Shown: positions 23,268 through 34,699, counted from the stretch's first letter. The stretch is 64,000 bases of DNA from Phyto melanocephala (GCA_941918925.1 OW799233.1:45436275-45500274); one strand, 5' to 3'. Program-made: numbers and translations. Notes: generated from the letters alone by a model not told the origin.

Positions 23268-23465
23268 ATTAAGAGTGCCATATTCGGCCGTGCCGAATCT
23301 TATATACCCTTCACAACGTGTAGTCATGCAATAATAATAGCTTGTATCACCATTCATCTCCTATGAAATAAAAAACATACATATATAAAAGCATCCCATT
23401 GCAAAATTATAAATTGAGTTTAAGTATGTATGTTTCCAAAAAAAAAATATTAAAAACACATGATG
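23268..23465 (-). repeat. DINE-like family 2, 3' part
   Basis: AAGAGTGCCATATTCGGCCG, GCCGAATCTTATATACCC, TTCACAACGTGTAGTCATGC, then CACCATTCATCTCCTATG, as in the other family 2 copies. Confidence 0.6.
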
Positions 23466-23505
23466 ATTGTACCATGGCAGAAATAATTAAATTGCAGTGT
23501 ATAAT

Positions 23506-24409
23506 CAGACCTGGGGGGTCTCAATTACATTTTGTATTTAATTACACCTATAATTACACAATTACATGTAATTGTAATTGAATTTTTTCAATTACAATTA
23601 CACGTAATTGTAATTGAAAAAGAAGTAAAAATTAATTACAATTACATGTAATTGTAATTGAAGTTTTCTTAAATTACAATTACATGTAATTGTAATTGAA
23701 AAAATTCCAATTACAATTACATGTAATTGTAATTGGAAAAAAATCCAATTACAATTACATTTAATTGGAAAAAAAATTTTTTCATTAAGTAATTTAAAAA
23801 AAACAAGTAATCATTACTTTTTTAAGTATTTATTGTGAAAAAAGTATTTAGTTACAAAAATTATCAATTAGATATTATATAAGCCAGTCTTTACCATTTA
23901 ATAATTTTCAGTTTAAAAATGTTACGAACACGTCCGAATTGAAATTTCAATAATGATCGAAATGAAATCGATCGTTTTTCATCACATACCTGATTGAAAA
24001 ATAATTAAGACAAGGAACCAATTTAAAAAAATTTATTATTTGCTTTAAATAACACCATATAATTTAGAAAATCGTTTTAAGAATTTTAAGTTTTATTTTA
24101 TGGTTTTAAAAATGTAATTGAATTTTGTTCAATTACAAGTAATTATTTGTTGATTAATTACAATTACAATTACTTGTAATTAGTAATTGAACATTTTCAA
24201 TTACAATTACATGTAATGTGTATTTGATTTTTTTCAATTAACAATTACAAGTAATTGTAATTGACATTTTTCAATTACAATTACATTTTATTGTAATTGA
24301 GTTAAGTCCTTACTTTCAATTACAATTACTTGTAATTGTAATTTAGACTACCTCAATTACAAATTACATGTAATTGTAATTGAAATGTAATTGAGATCCC
24401 CCAGGTCTG
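23506..24409. mobile_element. hAT-type MITE with arrays of palindromic units
   Basis: 904 bp. The terminal repeats CAGACCTGGGGGRTCTCAAT (continuing TACATTT) match over 27 bp with one difference. The 8-bp TGTATAAT is repeated exactly at 23498-23505 and 24410-24417, the hAT duplication length. Inside, about six units on the left (23535-23770) and seven on the right (24120-24385) repeat the perfect palindrome built on AATTACATGTAATT flanked by CAATTAC and GTAATTG, with variants at the central bases. The 340-bp middle is unique. No transposase. Confidence 0.8.
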
Positions 24410-24417
24410 TGTATAAT

Positions 24418-26245
24418 ATAGTTTGTCCTGACCGACTATAACTTTTTTATTTATTTCTGTTTGCTTTTGGTATTTATTCTTGTTGTACATTCTATAGACA
24501 CAAGCTGTTACCATGGCATTTATACGTCACATGCAATTAGCAACAGAGGTTTAATCTTTTTTTAAACTTGTGCCCACAAAAGTTGGTCCTTGTTTTTCTT
24601 GAACAAATTTTTTTCTTGATTTTTCTCCTTTATAAAGACCATATCCTTATACATACATATATACATTGAACATGACGAAATATTCTTACAGATCTACCAC
24701 ATGCCCCAACAAATAATGTAAAAAATAAAGAAAATAAAGCCGTTTAAGATGTGGGGAATTTCTAAGTTCGGACTCTAGAAGAAACTGTAATAAAAGTTTT
24801 ATTTTTTATGTTAAAACAAAAACAAGAAACTAACTTATTTTAATGTAAAATTACCAAGAAAATAGAAAAGAAATGAGAAAATAAATAGTTAAGTCGTTAG
24901 ACTTAAAGAAATTTTTAAAACTTAAAAAGTTTAAGTCTCAACACACAGCACATTCATCCGTTCCTAACAACAGCACGAACACAAATTGGCTTAATACAAA
25001 TATAATCTTGCAAGTTTTATTCAGTGTTGTTGTTGTTGTTTTTTTAGTTTTTGCTTTTTGTATTATTCTAGTTGTTGGTAATTTTAATCAGTTAATTACT
25101 AAAAATGTCTCTGAGTGCTAATTATTTGTTATCGCTATAAAGTTGTTATCAATAGAAAAAGTTATTTTCTTTTACTACGACTCTTAATGTCCTTTAATAC
25201 GAAAGTATTCAAAGTGATTTCAGGCAGCTGATATGTTTTTTTTTTTCAATAACTTACTCTATCAACTCTTTGAAAGCTTATAATCGTTGATATGTTTAAA
25301 TATTGATTCAATAAGCATACGGCTAGCAGCATTCTATACGAGTATGTTTTGAGGGCCTTAATTTGCATGCAAATCCAAACATATGCTTCCATAGTAAACC
25401 CATGTAAAACCTAATTTATGAATATTTATTAGGCAGACCGAATGAAATGAAATGAATTTCAGATAATTCAATTTAAATAGAGCTCAAAATACATAGAAAA
25501 TATTTAGTATTTTTTTTTAATAAAATGTTAAATATAAAAACATCATTTGGGGTTTATACAAAGTTTGCGAGGTCACAAAAACAACAAAAAAATAATAATT
25601 TAAAATCCCTGAGATTTCAAAAAATTATAAATTAGCTTTAACATTTAATTCAACAAATCAATCAAAAGGTTTTAACTCATTATTTATTCAGTTAGTAATG
25701 AAATACACTCATAACAACAACAAAATGTTAGAGGGTCAAACTAATAAATAAAACCAACGATTTATTATTAATAAAGTTGTTCGTTGATCAATTGTAAACA
25801 ATTTAATTTAATTTAATTTAAACAAGAAAAAAGTTTTACAGAACATTTGTGTAAAAATTATAGCTTAAAGATATTTTTAAATTTAATAAATTGTAATTTA
25901 AATTTAATTTAGCAGTTGCGCTACCATGAACAAATATTTACAAACAAAATTTTCATTAAGCAGAAAATTGTTACTGCAGAATCTTATTCAAAAATTTGCT
26001 CTTTACGGACATACGGCCATATTAATTTTAAAATGTGAGTGATAACCAAAACTGAAATAAATGTTATTGCTCATATTGTTTATTCATAATTTTTTTTTTA
26101 CATTTTTGATATATCTTTGCCAAATGAAATTTTTTGGAAAAATTAAACACAAAAAGTTCATACAAACATTTTAAAAAAGTTTATAAGCACACGCACAATC
26201 ATATAAACTGGTCAAAACCACGATTCTCTAAGCAACTGACAAAAA
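24418..26245. other. Unassigned AT-rich stretch
   Basis: No gene recognised. A perfect palindrome ATTTGCATGCAAAT occurs at 25361-25374. (AATTT)n-like low complexity occurs around 25800-25820. Confidence 0.35.
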
Positions 26246-26320
26246 ACCAGTAAGACAACTATATTCGGTTTTGCCGAATATTTCTTACCCACCACCAACT
26301 TTGTGCTGTGTTGGTGCAAG
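26246..26320 (-). repeat. DINE-like family 1, 3' terminus only
   Basis: CCAGTAAGACAACTATATTC, GGTTTTGCCGAAT hairpin, TTACCCACCACCAACTTTGT. Truncated after about 75 bp. Confidence 0.5.
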
Positions 26321-26558
26321 AACTGTAGTTGCCAACAACTCCCCCCAGAATTGTACTTGCTCCACCGGAATTTTTAATAATTAACTATTTACATTTAATA
26401 TACAGAAAAAAATTGCCTCAGTTTAAGACTTTGCCAACAGAGAAACAAAAATATTTAAGCTTCTGCCACCCATATCTAATTATATCGATACAAACAATTT
26501 TTATTTTATCCCTGTAGCTAAATTTTAACTAGTAACGTTTTGGGACAATCAAATAACT

Positions 26559-27496
26559 ACACGCAAAGAAATAACATGATTGTGATAATCATAATCTTAG
26601 AGCAACATACCATTATTGAATTTTATGATTGTTGTTAAAATATATACTTATAATTTGTTTAATTAAAGTATCATGCAATAATCATATATATGACTACAGT
26701 TGAAATATACAATCTTTGATTTTATTACAGCAAATTATTGTCGTTTGCTTTTAGTTAGATAAACTGCTTGTACACGCAAACAAAAACCTTGGTTACGACA
26801 CGATCACGGCGATCATATTAAAGTTTCTATAACAATATTTGGTTGTCGAAAACAAGTAATAGTTATTCTTGTTTCATTTCATCATATATTTTGTCACGAT
26901 AATCAAGCATTTTTTTGAATTGTATCATTTAATGTTTACTTTTCGTATAAATTTCAAAATGGTTATCATTTAAAAATAGTATGACTTAAAAGAATTAATT
27001 TGACAAAAATAACATTATATTCAAAAGCATTTAAAATTACAAATAATTATAAAATTATAGGTGAGACAACAGTATGATTACAAATTAATCAAGCTATGAT
27101 TTTTTATTAACAATAATTTGATTTCAACTGTTCTTCTTCTTGCTGAATAAAAATTTAAGTTTGGAATGTCAGAAAAATACACGAAAATTTTGAAAATATT
27201 TAAGAAAATTTACAAATAAACGAGAAAATGTAAAAAAATATTGGTATAGAAATTGCAATTAAATTGGTGAGTACAATCACTATGTGCATGTTACAGCAAA
27301 AGACAATAATTTGCCGTAAAAAGGCAAAGGTTGTCGATTTCAATCGTAGTCATATATCTGATTATTAAATGATACTTTTAATAAACATAATAATGATAAC
27401 TGGTAACCATTATATGTTTTACCCATAATCATACAATTCAATCATCATATGTTGCTCTTCTTATGGTTACCACAACCATATTTTTTCTTTGCATGT
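26559..27496. mobile_element. Long-TIR element, non-autonomous
   Basis: About 940 bp. Ends ACACGCAAAGAAATAACATG and, on the complement, ACATGCAAAGAAAAAATATG; similarity persists inward for roughly 60 bp through GAGCAACATA and ATTGAATT. TA occurs at the borders, consistent with but not proof of a Tc1/mariner-type target. ATGATTGTG and AATCAT-type words are frequent inside. No coding sequence. Confidence 0.6.
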
Positions 27497-28368
27497 ACTT
27501 ACTGTTTTAAATGCAATTCCTATACCAATATTTTTATACCCACCACTCAAAAAATGGTGTGGGAGATATTCATTATGTTATTCCGTTTGTAACACATCGA
27601 AATATCCATTTTAGATCCCATAAAGTAAATTTTTTCTGAGCCCTGGTTTCATTTTAGGACGATCTAGTTATGTCCTTTAACAGAAAAAGTAAAAAGGCTT
27701 AAGGTTTGTTCGGTATTGAATGGGGTAAACTGGAATATTAGAAAGAGAGTAATAGGTGGTATTGCAAAAGTAGGTCAAAAACACAATGTCCTTCCTACAT
27801 CAAATAAAATTCAATTGTGTCTCCTGAAAATTGTTCAGATACATACATACATTACGAAAGAAGTTATAGATCAAAATGTACGAAAATTTTAATAGCACAG
27901 TGTATTTTTCGATATATTTTAAATTTAAAACGTTAACAAGTAAAAGTGCTATACTCGGACGTGCCGAATCTTGTATACCCTTCACAACATGTAGTCATGC
28001 AATAACAATTGCTTGTATCACCATTCATCTCATATGAAGTACGTACATACATATACAAAAAAAACATCCTATTGCAGAATTATAAATTGAGATTACGTAT
28101 GTATGTGTTTCCAAAAAAAAAAATTACAAAAAAAAAATATTAACAACAAAAAAAATTTATTAAAAACAATAAAAAAAATTAAAAAAAACATTTAAAAAAA
28201 TTTTTTTTAAAAAAATTAAAAAAAAATATAAAAAAAAATAACAAAAATATAAATAATATATATATCGTCTAAATTTCTTGATCTTTTTTTAATTGATTAT
28301 ATTTGATTTTTATTTAAGCTTGAGATCACTTTTTTGTTTTTTCATAAAAAATTATCCATTAACCAATA

Positions 28369-28400
28369 TTTCGCTACCAAACAATGGGTAGCTTCTTCAG
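28369..28400 (-). ncRNA. Hammerhead-like motif in PLE tail (left arm)
   Basis: Minus strand: CTGAAGA, one base, stem GCTACC / loop / GGTAGC, then GAAA. This resembles the hammerhead core (CUGANGA ... stem II ... GAAA), and hammerhead motifs are known in PLE terminal repeats. There is one extra base before stem II, and stems I and III are not evident. Confidence 0.4.
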
Positions 28401-28622
28401 GGTAAATATGTATACAAATTATATTAACAAAAAACAAAATTCAAAAACAATTACAAATTGACAAAAAACTAATTTGTAAAAAAGGCGGGAAAATATTTTT
28501 TCAATATAAACAATTTTTGAAATATACAAAACAAACGAAAATAATTCATTTACATATTATATAAATAGTAATAATTTACAAAAATAACAAATACTAAAAA
28601 ACAAGTACTAAGACTACCGTTC

Positions 28623-29568
28623 TCATATCTTATCAACTAAATATCTATAATTCTGGGCAACATTTGCTGCATCAGTCTTATAGTTAATTCGCTGTGTAGG
28701 TGGTACTTTAATAATTTGTAACATTTCTAACATATTCCTGCGTCTGTAATTGTTTCCCTTATTTAAAATTAATGTATTATTGAAATCTGGATAATGATTA
28801 GAATTAGCGCAATGTAATGATAATGCTGTCTTTTGTGTCAATGTAGTGTTCCTGTATTCCTGATCAGATCTATGTCCAGCAATTCTAGTTTCTAGTTTGT
28901 CTTTCGTCGTTCCTACATAAACCTTGTCACAAATCTCAGTATCATTACCTTCACATGGTATTTCATAAACTAAACTAGACATCCCAAATTTATCTATCCT
29001 ATCCCTTGTCTTACTAAAAAGTCTACCTAACGTGTTATATGTTCCGTGGGCTATCATATATTTCCCATAGTCGTAAATTTTTGAGTTTTTCAATTTTTCA
29101 GATAAAAGAGGGACATAAGTTAATGATTTATAAATTTTAGGTTCAGTAGTCAAACTTGTGCCACTATTTTTCCTATTTTTATATTGCCCTATCAATCTAC
29201 AAATTACCTGGATTGGATAATTATTATCGTCCAAAATATTTTTGATCTTTTCTATATTCCTTTTATGAAATCCTGTATCACTAATCTTTAAAACCCGCTC
29301 AATTAAATTCTTCGCCGTATTAATAACAATTCCCTTGGGGTGTTTTGAATAATAATTTATGATTCTTCCAGATGAAGTAGGTTTCTGGTACCAATCTATT
29401 AACAAATTATTACCCCTTCTTATTACTAATGTATCCAAATATGGAATTTTAGAGTCACATTCCATCTCAATCGTGAATTTAATATCATCATGAAATGAAT
29501 TAAATGTTTCCAAAATATTATCAATTGAATGATTTGGGACAATACAAAATAAGTCGTCAACATACGTT
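28623..29568 (-). pseudogene. PLE reverse transcriptase C-terminus + GIY-YIG endonuclease
   Basis: 5'-truncated coding region of the left PLE copy. It opens with TYVDDLFCIVPNHSIDNILE (RT catalytic YVDD box) and reads through the RT thumb (IPYLDTLVIRRGN, DWYQKPTSSGRI), a linker, and the GIY-YIG endonuclease: LVYEIPCEGND, CDKVYVGTTKDKLETRIAGH, LSLHCANSNHYP. The CCHH residues (PCEG, ICDK, SLHC, SNHY) and the arginine after YVG are present. The domains N-terminal to YVDD are absent, so it cannot act as a polymerase, but the endonuclease part is open to its stop at 28623. Neighbour: the mirror-image copy at 29.56 kb. Confidence 0.85.
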
Positions 29569-29974
29569 AGGTAGACTTTTTAGTAAGACAAGGGATAGGA
29601 TAGATAAATTTGGGATGTCTAGTTTAGTTTATGAAATACCATGTGAAGGTAATGATACTGAGATTTGTGACAAGGTTTATGTAGGAACGACGAAAGACAA
29701 ACTAGAAACTAGAATTGCTGGACATAGATCTGATCAGGAATACAGGAACACTACATTGACACAAAAGACAGCATTATCATTACATTGCGCTAATTCTAAT
29801 CATTATCCAGATTTCAATAATACATTAATTTTAAATAAGGGAAACAATTACAGACGCAGGAATATGTTAGAAATGTTACAAATTATTAAAGTACCACCTA
29901 CACAGCGAATTAACTATAAGACTGATGCAGCAAATGTTGCCCAGAATTATAGATATTTAGTTGATAAGATATGA
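29564..29974 (+). pseudogene. PLE GIY-YIG endonuclease fragment (mirror copy)
   Basis: Encodes TLGRLFSKTRDRIDKFG through NVAQNYRYLVDKI, identical in amino-acid sequence to the left copy. It contains only the endonuclease domain. An ATG at 29504 would give 156 residues, but its first ~20 codons come from the antisense of the left copy and are not genuine PLE protein. The stop at 29972-29974 is the native one. Confidence 0.8.
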
Positions 29975-30196
29975 GAACGGTAGTCTTAGTACTTGTTTTT
30001 TAGTATTTGTTATTTTTGTAAATTATTACTATTTATATAATATGTAAATGAATTATTTTCGTTTGTTTTGTATATTTCAAAAATTGTTTATATTGAAAAA
30101 ATATTTTCCCGCCTTTTTTACAAATTAGTTTTTTGTCAATTTGTAATTGTTTTTGAATTTTGTTTTTTGTTAATATAATTTGTATACATATTTACC

Positions 30197-30228
30197 CTGA
30201 AGAAGCTACCCATTGTTTGGTAGCGAAA
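30197..30228 (+). ncRNA. Hammerhead-like motif in PLE tail (right arm)
   Basis: Mirror image of the motif at 28369-28400, same sequence and same reservations. Confidence 0.4.
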
Positions 30229-31315
30229 TATTGGTTAATGGATAATTTTTTATGAAAAAACAAAAAAGTGATCTCAAGCTTAAATAAAAATCAAATATAA
30301 ATAATATATAAAATAAAAATTTTTTTTTGGCTCAGCTGAGATTCAATGCCACATTTACTCTAACCAGTATATATGTATATTGTTGTTGTAATTTTGAAAA
30401 AAAAAACGAGGTGGTCGTGGTTTTTTGCTTATATCTCAGAAAGTTATGCTGAATTTCAATAGCGATTCATTCCTGGATATTTCCAAAAGATTGATACCAT
30501 ACTCATATAATATTCATATAATATCTCTAAGAATAAAGGTTTTGAAAAAAAAGGAATCTATTTTGACATATCTAAGTTAAATTTATCAAGAGAAACCACC
30601 TTGAGACGCCTACTTTAACGCCCATATCACGTAATCTAATGTTAATTAAACTTAAAAGCTCATAAAAGAGAATTAGAGGTATGATGATGAAATTTCGCAC
30701 ATGTAGCTTTCTATTCAATGTCATTGTTATGCCAGTAAATGAAGGTAACACGCCCACTTTAACGCTTACTTCCCATATAACGGTTTATTATAAATTTATA
30801 TAACTTCTCTATAGTAAAATTTTTTGAAAGTATAAAGGACTATATTGAAACATCTAAGTTGTGTTTACTAGCAGAAACAACTTTGACATGCCTACTTTAA
30901 CGCCCTCTTAGTACTTAGTAATCTACTTTCAATGAAATTTAAAAGCTCATAAAACCGGCAGAATTAGAGGTATGATGATAAATTTTCGCACATGTAGCTT
31001 TCTGGTCAATGTCATTGTTTGGCCAGAAAATTTAGGTCATACGTCCACTATAAGCACTACCTCCCATATGACGGTGTATCTTAAATTCATATAATTTACC
31101 TATGGACAAAGTTTTTGGAAAAAAAGGTTTATAGTGAAATATCTTAGTTGTATTTATTGGCAGAAACTATATTGACACGCCTACTTTAACGCCCACTTTC
31201 ATCGAAAGACTAAATTTAGGAAATCATTTTACTAGCATATCGAAGTTATACAAAGAAAGTGATACATATTTTAGCATAAAGAGATTATTTAATAGCGATT
31301 ACTTTTAATAACACT

Positions 31316-32517
31316 ATTTTTATGCGGCAACCGTATCGACATTTTTACGAAAAAGAAGCATTAAAAACAAAATATCTATAACTTTTTTTTACATTTTTTA
31401 GCAACAACATATTGTTGTAAAGAATACAATCTGACCGTCGCACATACACAGAAAGAAAAATTAAGTTGTAAATCCAAAAATTTAATTTCTATTTTAAACC
31501 GAAATCGTGCTTAAAAATTCAAGTACTATTTATAACTGATTTTCTTAAAACAATTACAAAACAGGATTGTTTCACAAAGTCAAGTTTTGTTTTTGTTAAG
31601 CAAATGCATCTTTTATCGTAAGCAATAGTTTATGGGTAAAGGTAAGGTATCCACTGATTAATTTTGAACGAAGTTTTTTGTAAAAAAAAAATTTTTCTAA
31701 AAATTATTATAAGCAGCTGGTAATATATTCTTTCACAGAAAAAAGAAATAAATGTGCAATCTTTATTCGTTTAGCCATAAAAAAATATATCGTAAACCTC
31801 TCGAAACCGTAAAGTAAAGTCAATCAATTAATACAAATTTAAAACAATTATGTGCTGGTTTAGTGGCTAAAGCATGACACTTAAAAACTAAAAAGAGACA
31901 CTAGTTCAAAACCCGGCAGCTACAGAAAAAAATTTCTATGTAAAATGTTTATTAAATTTTTTATTATATTGTTATAGGAAGAGATAAATACATAGTAACA
32001 GTAATTGGTATTTAAACTAGTATACAACTATATACAAATGAACTTGTTAGGCTGCTACCACAACCCAATGTTAAAGTCGATAGTTTGATATGAGAAAAAA
32101 GAACAGATACGTAGCTAGTCTGAAGTTAAAAACAACTAGTATATTTCCAACCACATACTAGTCACTTTATCTGCAGTAATACATCCAACACTTCCACACT
32201 TTCATTTTATGACTCCCTTAATTCTTAATATAAATAATTTAATGGCCTTAGTCCCATAAATGAACATTTAATCAGGAAAATAAGCTAAATTTGTAACAAC
32301 ACAAACATATTTATTATCAAAATACATCCATAAATTGAATTATTAAAAATAATTGAAACTGCTTAATATTTTATTGTACATAAATAAATATTCAAATTTG
32401 AAGTTATTACTCTATTAGACTAAATAAACGATATTAATCGCTTTTGTCGTGCATTACAAAAAACCTAATACTTTTACTTCACATGGAGTATACGATACAT
32501 ACGTATGTTTAGACATA
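31316..32517. other. Unassigned AT-rich stretch
   Basis: Apart from the tRNA-like segment listed separately, no gene or repeat recognised. Confidence 0.3.
31849..31930 (+). repeat. tRNA-like (SINE head) segment
   Basis: TGGTTTAGTGG (31856-31866) fits a pol III A box, and AGTTCAAAACCC (31903-31914) fits a B box, at about tRNA spacing. The acceptor and T stems do not pair well, so this is a tRNA pseudogene or the head of a tRNA-derived SINE, not a working tRNA. A-rich sequence follows. Confidence 0.35.
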
Positions 32518-32900
32518 ATTATACCCTTCACCTGTGGTGTCAAGGGTATTATAGCTGTGTCCTTTCGTTTGGAATTTCTAAAATTTTCATTTCTGACCTC
32601 ATAAAGAGTATATTTTCTGAGAGCTTGTGAACAGGAGAGAAGAGCAGTTTTCTTTTGTCCAATTGTGTTGGCTACAATCAGCTTTAAGCAGCTCCCACAT
32701 ATCGCACAAATCTCTATATGGTATCAAATATACGGCAATAAATCGCTATTAAAATCTAGTACAATCGCCATTCAAATAATATTTTTCAACCTTTGGAAAA
32801 CTTTTTGACACGTTTATTACTTTTTGTAAATATGATATGTCTCAGAGGTATTTGTAAAAAAATTTTGAACTAATAGGCACAGTTTTATATGTTTTATATG
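32518..32900 (+). mobile_element. DINE-like family 2, 3'-truncated
   Basis: ATTATACCCTTCACCTGTGG, CAAGGGTATTATAG hairpin, then CATTTCTGACCTCATAAAG and AATCGCTATTAAAATCTAG. It ends in the same AAATATGATATGTCTC extension seen at 18.7 and 52.8 kb. Confidence 0.55.
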
Positions 32901-33427
32901 TAACACGTTACTTATTTATTTATTTTTTTTTTTATAAATTAATTTTTTCGGGCTGGCAGCACCGGTTGGTAATTGCATCCAAACTACATCTGTGAAAGTG
33001 AAAAGTGTTCAGTATACTCTGCCATTTCATCATGGAGAAACTCACAAACGAGCAACGACTGCAAATCGTTGAAATTTATTATCAAAATTCGTGCTCCACA
33101 GTTTTATCGAAAAATTGTGTTCAGCGATGAGGCTCATTTCTGGCTAAATGGATACGTAAACAAGCAAAACTGTCACATCTGAAGTGAAGAACAGCCACAT
33201 AGCATACAAGATTTACCAATGCATCCCGAAAAAACGACAGCTTGATGTGGTTTATGGGGTGGTGGCATCATCGGTCCATTTTTCTTCAAAGACGACCGTG
33301 GAAGAAATGTTACCGTCAACGGCGAACAATATCGAGCCATTATACGCGACTTTTTTTTGCCCCAATTGGCTGAGTTGGACTTGTTTGATACGTGGTTTCA
33401 ACAAGACGGTTTCACATGCCACACAGC

Positions 33428-34699
33428 TAGGGTTCAGGAACCGGGAATTCCCGGGAATAAACCAATTAATATTCCCGGTAAAATTTTTCTCTTATTCCCG
33501 GGAAAACGGGAAATAAAAAATATGTAGTATATTAGGAAATATATTTAATTTCTTATCTGTTTTGGTAAATTTAAAGAATATTTGAATAAAAAGTAAGGTT
33601 TTTAAATTGTTAGCGTTTTTTGTTTGTTAAGTATTTACAACTTTTCTCAAATACGACTATGTAAAAGAAAAACAAACATCGTCGGTCAAAAATATTTCAC
33701 GCCAAAGTTAACGACTTTCTGGAATTATTTTTAATAAGTGCTTATTAATTTCAAGTGAATTAATTATATACATACATAATTAAATGTTTTTTTGTATATA
33801 AATGTTTTTTATAACAACCGTAAAACCAGCAGTAGTTTTCGTGGTTCATTTTTATAAATATAATCGTATGTACAAATTGTTTTTAAAAGTGGTCACATAA
33901 TTTGTAATTATAATTTTTTTTATTTATGATTGAATTTTTCTAATAATACTTTTTTTTAAATTCACTTTGTTTAGAAGCAAAATGTCTGAAGTTTGGAACT
34001 ATTTTCAAAAAGTTGACAACGCAGCACAATGTAATATTTGCCCGAAAAGGTTAATGTTCAAGGACGGTAGTACTAGTAGTCTCATACGGCACGTTCGTTT
34101 GGTTCACAAAATAAAATTTTAAAACGATTCTTCAACACATGCACCAAATAAAAAAAATAATTCCACAATTAAAAGTTTTTTAGACACAATTAGCAGCAGT
34201 CGATGGAATAACTATTCGAACAATTACACAGAGTTATTTTATTCGTCAAAGTTTTTTCTGTAAAAATATGACGTTACCAAAATATGGAACTGATGCTAAA
34301 AACATTGTAGTAAAATATAACAACGCCGTTAAAAATACGATGGTGAAAACCATATCGAGTCAAATTTGTGACAATTTGAGGTTTACTCTTGTATTAGACG
34401 AGTGGAGTAGTGTTGCCCAAAAAAGATATTTAAATTTCTGTTTACATGGCAATAATTATTTTTATAACTTGGATTAAGTTTATATTTCCGGAAGATGTAA
34501 TGCTGACACAACAAGGCCTCTAATGGAAAATAAACTACTACTAAAACAATGAATTATTAACCAAATCGTGATTTTAAAGTTAACAAATATTATTTATTTT
34601 AAAAGAATTTATTTTCGGGAATCCCGGGAATTCCCGGGAAGACGATTTTTAATTCCCGTTTCCCGGGAAAATAAAAAGACCGGAAAATCCCAAACCCTA
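33428..34699 (+). mobile_element. hAT element with BED finger, internally deleted
   Basis: 1,272 bp inserted in the mariner; CACACAGC is repeated exactly at 33420-33427 and 34700-34707. Ends are TAGGGTTCAGG and, on the complement, TAGGGTTTGGG. Both subterminal regions carry several copies of a GGGAATTCCCGGG palindrome. It contains the BED-finger and transposase fragments listed separately; the catalytic domain is largely missing. Confidence 0.85.
33982..34480 (+). pseudogene. hAT transposase fragment with BED zinc finger
   Basis: ATG at 33982 opens MSEVWNYFQKVDNAAQCNIC, followed by a C-x2-C ... H-x4-H BED-type finger (NICPK ... RHVRLVHK); the frame closes with TAA at 34120. In the same frame SFLDTIS-like sequence follows to a stop near 34261, and the next frame (34268-34477) reads LPKYGTDAKN, NTMVKTISSQICDNLRFTLV, LDEWSSVAQKRYLNFCLH, the N-terminal part of the hAT catalytic domain, whose first acidic residue is in LDEWSS. 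After that a few codons resemble GRCNAD and the coding sequence stops. The C-terminal dimerisation region is absent. Inactive. Confidence 0.75.

Larger units (their letters stand above)
28263..30294. mobile_element. Penelope-like element, inverted double copy (family A)
   Basis: Two 5'-truncated copies of one PLE face each other with 3' ends outward. The palindrome arms are 28298-29033 and 29564-30299, 736 bp each with no length difference and identical encoded protein; the spacer 29034-29563 belongs to the longer left copy. The 16-bp ATATAAATAATATATA occurs at 28247-28262 and 30295-30310 as a likely target duplication. The left copy begins (in PLE terms) at the RT motif YVDD, the right one about 175 codons later at TLGRLFSKTRDR. 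Both end in the same untranslated tail. Confidence 0.85.
27937..30511 (-). mobile_element. DINE-like family 2, split by the PLE palindrome
   Basis: Plus-strand reading: AACAAGTAAAAGTGCTATAC, CGGACGTGCCGAATC, TATACCCTTCACAACATGT and the AT-rich centre occupy 27937-28246. The rest (TTTTGGCTCAGCTGAGATTC, GAGGTGGTCGTGGTTTTTTG, GATTCATTCCTGGATATTTC) is at about 30311-30511. The gap is exactly the inverted PLE unit. Confidence 0.65.
27532..31315 (+). mobile_element. DINE-like family 1, split by a later insertion
   Basis: The 5' part (TTTTTATACCCACCACTC, GTCATTCCG-like box, CCATAAAGTAAATTTTTTCT) spans 27532-27936. The remaining part resumes at about 30512 (ATTCATATAATATCTCTAAG) and runs to about 31315 with GCCTACTTTAACGCCCAT modules. 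In between lies a family 2 copy that itself holds the PLE palindrome. The middle of family 1 is also missing, so a deletion accompanied or followed the insertion. The 3' hairpin is lost. Confidence 0.6.

Noticed and set aside
23535..24385. CRISPR-like array of regularly spaced repeats
   Set aside because: Units are palindromic and variable, spacers are short A/T runs, and TIRs plus an 8-bp duplication show a transposon in eukaryotic DNA.
29504..29563. N-terminus of the 156-residue frame over the PLE endonuclease
   Set aside because: These codons are the antisense of the left PLE copy; the genuine protein begins only at the arm.
28298..30299. Palindrome as a pure assembly fold-back artefact
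   Set aside because: The left arm continues past the right one at both ends, flanking 16-bp repeats exist, and the surrounding DINE resumes in register; a second opposed pair occurs at 1.7 kb. It is not fully excluded without reads.
31849..31930. Functional tRNA gene
   Set aside because: Only the A and B boxes fit; stems do not pair.
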